A stretch of DNA of 12,548 nucleotides from Microcoleaceae cyanobacterium UBA9251 (GCA_003542015.1 DPLL01000169.1:1-12548), one strand, 5' to 3'; shown: positions 1 to 5,900, counted from the first letter of the stretch. Notes: a model not told the origin generated them from the sequence alone. Translations and numbers: made by a program.

Positions 1-158
1 ACGGCACTGCCGTGTCCTGATTTTTTTGGATTCATTATGACGGTATTGAAGACGGCATTACCGATGAATTACTGGAGGGTGGCGTTCCTGAAAATTGCAT
101 TGTTTTGGCGTTTCATTCGCCGGAAGTACGCAAATATACCGGATTTGCGATCGCCTAA
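1..158 (+). pseudogene. xisI: XisI family protein, disrupted 3' end
   Basis: Reading codons from position 21 gives FFWIHYDGIEDGIT, then DELLEGGVPENCIVLAFHSP and EVRKYTGFAIA, ending at TAA 156-158. This is the typical C-terminus of XisI proteins, recognised from memory: a WIQxDGTEDGI segment, a GVPxxxIVLAFHxP segment and a YTxFAVA end. The frame is closed by TGA at 18-20. The neighbouring frame encodes RHCRVLIF before it, which resembles the residues just upstream in XisI, and the switch falls in the seven-T run at 21-27. I read this as a gene broken by a small out-of-frame deletion, with its 5' part outside the window. XisI is named as a controlling factor for excision of the fdxN element in heterocyst-forming cyanobacteria, but the family is widespread and its general role is unclear. 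A sequencing error in the T run would not restore the few residues that seem missing. Confidence 0.6.
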
Positions 159-175
159 AATATACGATCCTACGT

Positions 176-180
176 GGAGG
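176..180 (+). promoter_or_regulatory. Shine-Dalgarno sequence GGAGG
   Basis: GGAGG lies nine bases before the ATG at 190. It fixes the start of the small antitoxin-like reading frame at 190 rather than at the upstream ATGs of the same open frame (37, 64), which overlap the xisI remnant in another frame. Confidence 0.6.
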
Positions 181-189
181 AAACAGAAG

Positions 190-318
190 ATGACCAAGAC
201 GAATGATGCACTAAAGATCCTTCAACAAATGACCTCTGAAGATCCTGAAATGGAGGAAATGATTAAGGAATCATCTTTCAAGATTATACAACGCCCAATT
301 AAATATTCCCTGGTTTGA
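190..318 (+). pseudogene. Truncated XRE/HigA-type antitoxin N-terminus
   Basis: The frame encodes 42 residues beginning MTKTNDALKILQQM and continuing TSEDPEMEEMIKESS. This resembles the N-terminal helix region of small XRE-family antitoxins (about 90-100 residues), whose start often reads (T)xDALKIL...GDDxEMxELIxEE before the helix-turn-helix. The helix-turn-helix and the rest are missing. After residue 29 the sequence (FKIIQRPIKYSLV) no longer resembles the family. The last 20 bases overlap the 3' end of the convergent Uma2 gene, which suggests a deletion joined the two. A good GGAGG precedes the start, so a short peptide could still be made. No toxin gene of HigB/RelE type is visible next to it. 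It could instead be an unrelated small protein; the family call rests on about 30 residues recalled from memory. Confidence 0.45.
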
Positions 319-871
319 GCCAGCCAAAAACTTCGCCTAAAGTCAACTGCATTTCCCCCATAAATTCGGGAACGGGAAGTATATCTGTCGGTTCTTGCAA
401 TGAAATCGGTTGCTGCCTTGCGGGATAGGCTAAAATGTTTTTTTCATCAGGATCGAGCAACCAACTCATCTGACAACCAGCATTCAAACAATGCAAAATA
501 TTGTTTGTGACTTTGGTTTGGCTTTGGGCTGGTGACAAAATTTCTATTGTCCAGTCTGGGTGAGCATTAAATGTATTGGCAATTTCGCCGTCAGCATCTA
601 GGGGAATGCGATTCCAAACAAAAATCGCGACATCGGGAATAATAGAACGTCCGTCAAAGGTGCAGCGAAGTTCTGGTAAGGCTAGGGCAATTTGCGGTTT
701 TTCTGCGATGTCGTTGACGACTGTGACGAGTCTACCTTGTAGTTTGCTGTGTTTTCCTTTTGGCATAGGTTTTTCTAAAATAGCACCGTTGATGTATTCC
801 CTAGCGGGTTTGGTTTCTGGGAGTTGCAAAAACTCGTCCAGGGTGATAGTTTTTTGAGGTGCTTGTACCAT
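299..871 (-). CDS. Uma2 family protein (PD-(D/E)XK nuclease fold)
   Basis: The product of 190 residues begins MVQAPQKTITLDEFLQLPET, the usual opening of cyanobacterial Uma2/DUF820 proteins, and ends in the usual VFGWLKPGN tail. These proteins have a restriction-endonuclease-like fold. They are very numerous in cyanobacterial genomes, and their substrate is unknown. Candidate active-site positions are D80 in IIPDVAIF and E110 in WTIEILSP, followed by K120. The segment MSWLLDPDEK (residues 135-144) is the common 'WLVDP' strand. The open frame continues upstream to an ATG at 958, which would add 29 residues (MSSIIAPKATKIEIYWN...). I prefer 871 because family members start at MVQAP, although no clear Shine-Dalgarno precedes either start. 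The gene is convergent with the antitoxin-like remnant and divergent from the transporter permease. Length is normal for the family and the gene appears intact. Confidence 0.85.
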   Translation of the reverse strand: MVQAPQKTITLDEFLQLPETKPAREYINGAILEKPMPKGKHSKLQGRLVTVVNDIAEKPQIALALPELRCTFDGRSIIPDVAIFVWNRIPLDADGEIANTFNAHPDWTIEILSPAQSQTKVTNNILHCLNAGCQMSWLLDPDEKNILAYPARQQPISLQEPTDILPVPEFMGEMQLTLGEVFGWLKPGNI

Positions 872-1021
872 ATCGCGATCGCCCGTTTGAAGTGTGTTGC
901 GGTAACAGTTCCAGTATATTTCAATTTTCGTCGCTTTTGGTGCAATAATCGAGCTCAAAAGACTCTAAACTGTAGCTAGCCCGATCGCCAGTTCCCCAAA
1001 CCAGCAGTCGATCGAGTTCCT

Positions 1022-1113
1022 GGGTAATGGGTAATGGGTAATGGGTAATCGGTAATCGGTAATGGGAATTTAACCAATAACCAATAACCAATAACCAATA
1101 ACTAATAACTAAT
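1022..1113. repeat. Heptanucleotide tandem arrays (GGGTAAT)n and (AACCAAT)n
   Basis: Two abutting arrays share a 7-base period. The first has GGGTAAT at 1022-1049 (four copies) and CGGTAAT at 1050-1063 (two copies), with a degenerate unit to 1070. The second has AACCAAT at 1072-1099 (four copies) and AACTAAT at 1100-1113 (two copies). They match the STRR type of cyanobacterial heptanucleotide repeats. They end ten bases before the permease ATG, so they occupy its leader. The rest of the 872-1123 intergenic stretch shows no gene and no promoter I can defend. Confidence 0.9.
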
Positions 1114-1123
1114 AACTTCTTCT

Positions 1124-2689
1124 ATGTCAAACAAAATAATCCAAGCAATTAAATCGAGTGGTATTCTAGGAGCGATCGCCTCTTTGACAGTCCTCTTATT
1201 TGGAGGTTGGAGTGGCACCGTTATCGGCTGGCTGATGGGCACGGCGGCGGGCTTTATGGCTTGTCAGGAACAGAAGGTTTACAGCCCTAAAATGGGTGCA
1301 ACAATCGGCAGTTTAGCGGGACTGGGATTGGGAGTTTGGCTGTTAGTTGCTAGCATAGTAGAAGGGGTTGTAATTAGACCTTTTTCTGGTCAATCTGCTG
1401 TGGATTTGCCGACGACTTTGCTGTACGGAATTTGCAGTTTGGCGATCGCAATTTTTACCGCTACATTAATGGGTGCTCTACAAGGTTTACCAAATGAACG
1501 CCAGCGATTGGCAACTTTGGTGACATTAGCTTTTATTCTAATTCTGTTTCCGTTCATTGATATTCAGGCTAAAACTGGCTGGATTGCTACTGTAGTACAG
1601 ATTCAAATCTTTATTATGTTGGCGCTGGGTTTGAATATTACTGTGGGTTTTGCGGGTTTGTTGGATTTGGGATATGCGGCGTTTTTTGCGATCGGCGCTT
1701 ACACGACGGCTTTGCTATCTTCTGAACAGTTAAATATTGCTTGGAATTTTTGGATAGTTTTGCCGATCGCCGCCGGTGTAGCTGGTATATCGGGCGTAAT
1801 CCTGGGTATTCCGACACTGCGGCTCAAGGGCGATTATTTGGCGATCGTCACCCTCGGTTTTGGCGAAATTATCCCGGTTGTATTTAGGAATTTAACCGCG
1901 ATTCGCATCGATGAACCAGTCTCAAAGATTGTGGCTTCGTTGTTGGGTAAACCGGAATTGGTATTATGTCTCGTTGGGTGCGATCGACCTTTTAACCTCA
2001 CCGGCGGCGAATACGGAATTAACCCGATCGGGCGTCCATCTCTCCCCATCATCGGCACTTTTAGTACCGGCAACTACTTTCCCTGGTACTACCTAATTTT
2101 ACTATTAGTGGTCTTCGCTTACTTCATGATTTCGCGGCTCAGAGATTCCCGCTTGGGGAGGGCATGGAATGCCATGCGCGAAGATGAATTAGCGGCTAGT
2201 GCAATGGGCATTAACATCGTCAAAACCAAACTTTCGGCTTTTGCGATGGGAGCGACCTTTTCGGGGTTTGCAGGCGCGTTTTACGCCGCTTATATCAGCG
2301 CCATTTTTCCCAGCGTCTTCGATTTTTCCGTCTCGGTCATCATCCTGTGTATGGTAATTTTAGGAGGCTTGGGCAACATGACCGGGGTAATTTTGGGCGC
2401 TATCATTATCATGTCTGCCGATCGCCTTTATCTACCCCAACTAGCACAAGTCCTCAAAGGTTTTCTAAATACTTTTGTAATACCTAGGATTGCAATCCCC
2501 CAGTTAGCAGACTTTCTCGCTACCAGTTTAGACCCGATTCAAATGCGTTTATTTTTATTTGGTCTAACTTTAGTTGTGATGATGATTGTGCGGCCAGAAG
2601 GGCTAATTCCTGATAAAATTCATCAAGCTGAATTGCATTCTGAGGATGAGGCGATTAATGAGTCTTTAGCAGATTCAATAAGTCAATAG
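1124..2689 (+). CDS. livM: Branched-chain/neutral amino acid ABC transporter permease (LivM-like)
   Basis: This is one of the two inner-membrane subunits of a Liv/Nat-type amino acid importer. Core features from about residue 130 to 496 are GLNITVGFAGLLDLGYAAFF (170-189), the cytoplasmic coupling loop LGRAWNAMREDELAASAMGI (344-363) that contacts the ATPases, ILGGLGNMTGVILGA (412-426) and the terminal RPEGLIP (490-496). At 521 residues it is well over the usual 320-420. About 125 extra N-terminal residues hold roughly four hydrophobic, glycine-rich segments (near 13-29, 30-46, 57-78, 98-118). There is also an extra loop at about 260-300, between the IVTLGFGEIIP helix and GGEYGIN. No Shine-Dalgarno is visible: the leader is a heptamer array ending ten bases before the ATG. 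The ATPases follow downstream on the same strand. In cyanobacterial Nat (N-I) nomenclature this would be NatC or NatD; I cannot tell which. Confidence 0.93.
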   Translation: MSNKIIQAIKSSGILGAIASLTVLLFGGWSGTVIGWLMGTAAGFMACQEQKVYSPKMGATIGSLAGLGLGVWLLVASIVEGVVIRPFSGQSAVDLPTTLLYGICSLAIAIFTATLMGALQGLPNERQRLATLVTLAFILILFPFIDIQAKTGWIATVVQIQIFIMLALGLNITVGFAGLLDLGYAAFFAIGAYTTALLSSEQLNIAWNFWIVLPIAAGVAGISGVILGIPTLRLKGDYLAIVTLGFGEIIPVVFRNLTAIRIDEPVSKIVASLLGKPELVLCLVGCDRPFNLTGGEYGINPIGRPSLPIIGTFSTGNYFPWYYLILLLVVFAYFMISRLRDSRLGRAWNAMREDELAASAMGINIVKTKLSAFAMGATFSGFAGAFYAAYISAIFPSVFDFSVSVIILCMVILGGLGNMTGVILGAIIIMSADRLYLPQLAQVLKGFLNTFVIPRIAIPQLADFLATSLDPIQMRLFLFGLTLVVMMIVRPEGLIPDKIHQAELHSEDEAINESLADSISQ

Positions 2690-2710
2690 TTAAAAACCTA
2701 CTTTTAACCC

Positions 2711-2777
2711 CGCCGAATAGAATTGCGATGCTCCACAAACTTTAGTCCGCGCAACGCGAGAATGGAAGAAAAGAAGA
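2711..2777. repeat. Dispersed-type repeat, copy A
   Basis: This 67-base unit starts CGCCGAATAGAATTGCGATG, contains CTCCACAAACTTT, then a GTCCGCG-type hairpin arm, and ends GGAAGAAAAGAAGA. It matches copy B at 59 of 67 positions without gaps. The differences cluster in the hairpin part. It lies in the gap between permease and LivG ATPase. Confidence 0.85.
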
Positions 2778-2799
2778 GTAATAGACAACCATATTTGGC

Positions 2800-2866
2800 C
2801 GCCGAATATAATTTCGATGCTCCACAAACTTTCGTCCGCGCATAGGGGGACTGGAAGAAAAGAAGA
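2800..2866. repeat. Dispersed-type repeat, copy B
   Basis: This is the second copy in the same orientation, with a period of 89 bases from copy A. It contains the same CTCCACAAACTTT and TGGAAGAAAAGAAGA blocks. Its hairpin arm reads GTCCGCGCATAGGGGGAC (GTCC pairing with GGAC). It ends 33 bases before the LivG start, so any transcript running from the permease to LivG carries both copies. Confidence 0.85.
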
Positions 2867-2899
2867 ATCATCTTAAGCGAAATAGTAAATAGAACCAAA

Positions 2900-3679
2900 A
2901 TGTCATTATTAGAAGCACAACAACTTACAATGCGATTCGGCGGCTTGACTGCGGTAAATCAGGTCAGCTTAACTTTGGAAAAAGGATCGATCGCCAGTTT
3001 GATCGGCCCCAACGGTGCAGGTAAAACCACATTTTTTAATATGCTAACGGGCATCTACAAACCCACTGCGGGCCAGTTGGTACTTGAAAATAAAAACATC
3101 ACCGGTTTACCGCCAGATCGCCTGACAACTTTTGGCATTGCTAGAACTTTTCAAAATATCCGCTTGTTTCACAACATGACTGTGCTGGATAATGTTTTAG
3201 TAGGTAGACACTGCCGATTAAAAACAGGTTTGTTGGGTGCAATCCTCCGCCCTCCGACTGTGATTTTGGAGGAACGGGAAGCTAATAAAAAAGCCTTGAG
3301 TATGCTGGAATTTGTCGGTTTAGGTGCTTCTAAAGCGCCGGAGTTGGCAAAAAACCTTTCCTACGGCGACCAGCGTAGATTGGAAATTGCGAGGGCTTTG
3401 GCCTCTGACCCGAAAGTTTTGCTTTTGGATGAACCGACTGCGGGAATGAATCCGAACGAAACGGCTGATTTAACTCGCTTTATTTACCGGATTCGCGATG
3501 AGTTGGGTTTGAGTATTTTGCTGATTGAACACGACATGAAAGTGGTGATGGGAATTAGCGATCGCGTGAGTGTTATGGAGTACGGTACTAAAATTGCTGA
3601 GGGAACTCCCGATGAAGTTCGCGCAAATCCTCGCGTGATTGAGGCCTATTTGGGAAAAGAAGAAGATGGCAATGAGTAA
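2900..3679 (+). CDS. livG: Branched-chain/neutral amino acid ABC transporter ATPase (LivG-like)
   Basis: This is one of two ATPases that power Liv/Nat amino acid uptake on the cytoplasmic face. The 259-residue protein has Walker A GPNGAGKT (36-43), Q-loop Q85 in ARTFQNIRLF, signature LSYGDQRRLEIARAL (153-167), Walker B VLLLDEP (173-179) and H-loop H201 in IEHDMKVVM. ARTFQNIRLFHNMTVLDNVL and the C-terminal tail after IAEGTPDEV (ending VIEAYLGKE) are LivG hallmarks. LivG usually has 250-260 residues. All catalytic motifs are intact. It lies 210 bases after the permease, behind a duplicated repeat, and I see no good Shine-Dalgarno before the ATG. It corresponds to NatA of the cyanobacterial N-I system. 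LivF, normally its immediate neighbour, is 1.2 kb further on. Confidence 0.95.
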   Translation: MSLLEAQQLTMRFGGLTAVNQVSLTLEKGSIASLIGPNGAGKTTFFNMLTGIYKPTAGQLVLENKNITGLPPDRLTTFGIARTFQNIRLFHNMTVLDNVLVGRHCRLKTGLLGAILRPPTVILEEREANKKALSMLEFVGLGASKAPELAKNLSYGDQRRLEIARALASDPKVLLLDEPTAGMNPNETADLTRFIYRIRDELGLSILLIEHDMKVVMGISDRVSVMEYGTKIAEGTPDEVRANPRVIEAYLGKEEDGNE

Positions 3680-3686
3680 TAGGTAA

Positions 3687-3704
3687 GGTGCGCCGCAGTG
3701 CACC
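3687..3704. repeat. Small hairpin between convergent genes
   Basis: GGTGC (3687-3691) pairs perfectly with GCACC (3700-3704) around an eight-base loop, just after the livG stop and before the 3' end of the PEP-CTERM gene. No T run follows on either strand, so I do not call it an intrinsic terminator. Confidence 0.45.
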
Positions 3705-3731
3705 ATACCCGATCGATGTTTTGGATTATTC

Positions 3732-4574
3732 CTAAACTTTTGATTTTATTTCAGACAATTTATTCTGAAGTTTTTTCCCCTTCACCAGGAAACCTAAAAA
3801 GATGGCACTGCCTAATATGGTGCTGGCTTCTGGAACCGCTTCCGGTTCCGCTTCGGCTTCTGCGATGTTGTTATTGACTTCTACTAATCTTAAGTTAGTG
3901 GCGCTGTCAAAAGTCCGCGAATACTCTCCAGAAGTATAAACTACGCTTTCTTTTGTATTGCCTTCAGCAAGAAAATCAAAATTAATTGTTGTGGGCTTAA
4001 AGCTGTTGCTGTATGAAAAACTCAAATCAGGGTGCTTAAAAGAGTACAAACCGCCGCCAAGTTGAAATGAGTCTAAAAGAATGTTAGAAACAGTGTCAAT
4101 CAACAAAAAAGATATATTTCCCCTGGCGCTGGCGCGTTCGGATTGTGGATGATCGACAGATGTAAAAAGATGTAAAACAGTCTGAAAAGTAAAGGAGAAA
4201 GTTGTTTTTGTATCTAGGGAGAAGTCACCGATAATTGCTGCTTGACTTTCGGCTAAACCGGAGTATTTACTGCCGTCACCTTGGACTGTACTCTCCGAGA
4301 GATTTGCTGCAAGTAATTGTTGGCAGTTAGATAGAAAAAAAGCATTAGCATTCGCTGCGCTAATGACTGCACCTTTGTTAGCGATTGTCTGAGCGTAAGT
4401 GTTAGTAGATGTACCAGTTTCAGTCGGTCGGTCACTGAAGTTGTAGATCGCCACTTCTGCCGCAGAACCTGCTATAATCGCAGCACTGCTGGGCGCAATG
4501 CCTACACTCAAGCCTGTTACTAAAGGAGTTGCAAATAAAAATGCGATCGAGCCAATACCATGATTTATTTTCAC
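3732..4574 (-). CDS. PEP-CTERM anchored exported protein, function unknown
   Basis: The 280-residue protein has an N-terminal signal peptide: MKINHGIG, a hydrophobic stretch to about residue 27, then small residues SSAA near 29-32. The body (about 35-235) is rich in S, T, N and aromatic residues, suggesting beta structure, and I recognise no domain in it. The C-terminus is a PEP-CTERM sorting signal: an acidic linker EAEAEPEA, the motif VPEAST (247-252), the hydrophobic segment ILGSAIFLGFLV and the basic KGKKLQNK. The usual motif is VPEPST; here the second Pro is Ala. Such proteins are processed by exosortase and delivered to the cell surface or matrix. The start is GTG at 4574, supported by AGGAGA six bases upstream. 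The gene lies opposite to and between LivG and LivF and is convergent with LivG. No exosortase gene is in the window, so the function stays open. Confidence 0.8.
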   Translation of the reverse strand: MKINHGIGSIAFLFATPLVTGLSVGIAPSSAAIIAGSAAEVAIYNFSDRPTETGTSTNTYAQTIANKGAVISAANANAFFLSNCQQLLAANLSESTVQGDGSKYSGLAESQAAIIGDFSLDTKTTFSFTFQTVLHLFTSVDHPQSERASARGNISFLLIDTVSNILLDSFQLGGGLYSFKHPDLSFSYSNSFKPTTINFDFLAEGNTKESVVYTSGEYSRTFDSATNLRLVEVNNNIAEAEAEPEAVPEASTILGSAIFLGFLVKGKKLQNKLSEIKSKV

Positions 4575-4580
4575 GTTAAG

Positions 4581-4586
4581 TCTCCT
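4581..4586 (-). promoter_or_regulatory. Shine-Dalgarno AGGAGA deciding a GTG start
   Basis: On the minus strand AGGAGA lies six bases before GTG (4574-4572). This supports the GTG initiation codon of the PEP-CTERM gene, which is followed directly by the positively charged start of the signal peptide. Confidence 0.65.
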
Positions 4587-4610
4587 GAAATTTGCTAAAT
4601 TTAAAGTAAT

Positions 4611-4717
4611 CAGGACTTACGGAAAGCCTATGTGTCATGCTGAGTGCAGCGAAGCATCTCTGAGATTCTTCGCTTCCCTTGCGAATGACATAATTACGTT
4701 GAAATGCGTAAATCCTG
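4611..4717. mobile_element. MITE-like element with CAGGACTTACG ends
   Basis: CAGGACTTACG (4611-4621) and CGTAAATCCTG (4707-4717) are inverted repeats matching at 10 of 11 bases. The enclosed ~107 bases have no coding capacity for a transposase. From memory, ends of the AGGACTTACGCA type recur in cyanobacterial genomes as terminal repeats of small non-autonomous elements. The element lies in the divergent space between the PEP-CTERM gene and LivF and contains a second palindromic repeat. Confidence 0.6.
4633..4690. repeat. Imperfect palindrome of the TGTCATGCTGAG type
   Basis: TGTCAT (4633-4638) pairs with ATGACA (4685-4690), and GCGAAGCATCTC (4649-4660) pairs with GAGATTCTTCGC (4662-4673) at 11 of 12 positions. 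The result is a 58-base imperfect hairpin. Similar sequences with GCGAAGC...ATCTC...GAGAT...GCTTCGC are familiar as dispersed palindromic repeats in several bacteria. It is nested inside the CAGGACTTACG element. Confidence 0.7.
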
Positions 4718-4786
4718 TAATGTTAATTTTGGAATTAGTAGTGGTTGCTTTCCCTGACTTACTTAATACTATCTATTTACTTAGAG

Positions 4787-4841
4787 GTTTATGTAAAGAT
4801 ACAGTCAACATCTCCGTGTTTTTCTTAAAGTTTATGTAAAG
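4787..4841 (+). promoter_or_regulatory. Paired GTTTATGTAAAG motif upstream of LivF
   Basis: GTTTATGTAAAG occurs exactly twice, at 4787-4798 and 4830-4841, a spacing of 43 bases (about four helical turns). Each core TTTATGTAAA is nearly palindromic (TTTA-TG-TAAA). The second copy ends 20 bases before the LivF ATG. Their position suggests a regulatory or promoter role, but no known regulator is identified. They could be chance in AT-rich leader DNA. Confidence 0.4.
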
Positions 4842-4861
4842 TTAGCCCAGCCAGAGTAATC

Positions 4862-5569
4862 ATGCTAGAAATCAAAGACATTCACACCTACTACGGAAAT
4901 ATTCACGCTCTCAAAGGAGTGTCGCTAACAGTCTCTCAGGGAGAAGTTGTGACATTAATCGGTAGCAACGGGGCCGGGAAAACTACAACTCTCCGCACGA
5001 TTCAAGGGCTGCTGCGTCCGCGCCAAGGTACTGTGTTATTTGAAGGGAAGCCTTTGGAATCGCTGTCTACAGAGGCGATCGTCCGTTTGGGGATTTCTCA
5101 AAGTCCAGAAGGGCGGCTAATTTTCCCGCGAATGACAGTACAAGAAAACCTAGAAATGGGTGCTTATCTCCGTAATGATACTCTCGGTATCAAATCAGAC
5201 ATGGAAAAAGCATTAAATTTATTTCCCCGTTTGCGAGAAAGAATTAGTCAAAAAGGCGGTACTCTCAGCGGCGGTGAACAGCAAATGTTGGCGATCGGTC
5301 GCGCTTTGATGTCGCGTCCCCGTCTGTTATTATTGGACGAACCGAGTATGGGTTTAGCGCCGATGTTGGTTAGTCAAATTTTTGCAATTATCCGCGATAT
5401 TAATGCCCAAGGTACAACAATTTTACTCGTAGAACAAAACGCGCGTATGGCTTTAAGTGTAGCTCACCGCGGCTATGTAATCCAAACTGGTCAAGTTGTA
5501 GTCACCGGTACTGCTAGGGATTTGCAGTCAAATGAAACTGTTCGTCAAGCATATTTAGGGGAAAATTAA
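4862..5569 (+). CDS. livF: Branched-chain/neutral amino acid ABC transporter ATPase (LivF-like)
   Basis: This is the second ATPase of the Liv/Nat importer, pairing with LivG. The 235-residue product has Walker A GSNGAGKT (34-41), Q-loop region GISQSPEGRLIFPRMTVQEN (77-96), signature LSGGEQQMLAIGRAL (135-149) and Walker B LLLLDEP (155-161). The SMGLAPMLV segment after Walker B is typical of LivF. The H-loop position carries Gln (Q192 in LLVEQNA) instead of His, which is a normal trait of LivF proteins and not a defect. The length is standard. It corresponds to NatE of the cyanobacterial N-I system. It is separated from LivG by an oppositely oriented PEP-CTERM gene and a MITE-like element, so it probably has its own promoter in 4718-4861. 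No clear Shine-Dalgarno precedes the ATG. Confidence 0.95.
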   Translation: MLEIKDIHTYYGNIHALKGVSLTVSQGEVVTLIGSNGAGKTTTLRTIQGLLRPRQGTVLFEGKPLESLSTEAIVRLGISQSPEGRLIFPRMTVQENLEMGAYLRNDTLGIKSDMEKALNLFPRLRERISQKGGTLSGGEQQMLAIGRALMSRPRLLLLDEPSMGLAPMLVSQIFAIIRDINAQGTTILLVEQNARMALSVAHRGYVIQTGQVVVTGTARDLQSNETVRQAYLGEN

Positions 5570-5573
5570 ATAT

Positions 5574-5636
5574 GGCATTGGGCATTGGGCATTGGGGAAT
5601 TGGTAATTGGTAATTGGTAATTGGTAATTGGTAATA
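5574..5636. repeat. Heptanucleotide tandem array (GGCATTG)3 to (GGTAATT)4
   Basis: Nine consecutive 7-base units start five bases after the LivF stop: GGCATTG three times (5574-5594), GGGAATT once, GGTAATT four times (5602-5629) and GGTAATA once. It is the same repeat class as the array before the permease, with a shift of unit sequence along the array. No gene is present in 5570-5989; the stretch holds this array, the palindromic elements and the CCCAATT array. Confidence 0.9.
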
Positions 5637-5691
5637 AAAACCGGGTGTTAAGTAGGTAAGTGGAAAAAAACAATAATAGAAGATCGCCAAT

Positions 5692-5757
5692 TGTAGGGGT
5701 GGGTTTAGTTAGGGTCTATAGTACCAGCGAGTTGACTCATTCAAAACCCACACTCTC
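5692..5757. repeat. Palindromic repeat element, diverged copy 1
   Basis: It begins TGTAGGGGTGGGTTT (5692-5706). GTGGGTTT (5699-5706) pairs with AAACCCAC (5744-5751), and the outer right arm CTCTCCTC is degraded. It is related to copy 2 by its arm sequence and size. Confidence 0.6.
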
Positions 5758-5821
5758 CTCATGTTATGTTTATTTGTACCCACTTTATATCAAAGTCTGG
5801 TGGCATCCTTACCGCATGGGG

Positions 5822-5882
5822 GGGGCGGGTTTACGAGATATTTAGTTTTCAACAATTATGGTTGGTAAAACCCGCCCCTACA
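5822..5882. repeat. Palindromic repeat element, copy 2
   Basis: GGGGCGGGTTT (5822-5832) is a perfect inverted repeat of AAACCCGCCCC (5868-5878) around a 35-base loop. The right arm extends to CTACA (5882), giving the full TGTAGGGGCGGGTTT end on the minus strand. The left outer arm is replaced by a run of eight G (5818-5825). Taken with copy 1, positions 5692-5882 could also be one 191-base element whose 15-base ends match at 14 positions. Elements with GTAGGGGCGGGTTT arms are, as far as I recall, common in Oscillatoria-like genomes. Confidence 0.65.
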
Positions 5883-5900
5883 GGATTTATGTCTATATTA

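Noticed and set aside
299..958. Longer Uma2 start at 958
   Set aside because: The extra 29 residues do not resemble the family, whose members begin near MVQAP; the ATG at 871 gives the usual length.
2704..2898. Minus-strand frame between permease and LivG
   Set aside because: It consists of the two repeat copies read in reverse; the internal duplication explains its repeated residues.
3687..3704. Intrinsic terminator for LivG or the PEP-CTERM gene
   Set aside because: The stem is only five base pairs and neither strand has a following T run.
4630..4839. Small plus-strand reading frame before LivF
   Set aside because: Its first half is the palindromic repeat element and the rest is AT-rich leader; no Shine-Dalgarno or domain is seen.
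4862..5569. Missing H-loop histidine in LivF as a defect
   Set aside because: Gln at this position is the normal state of LivF-type ATPases.
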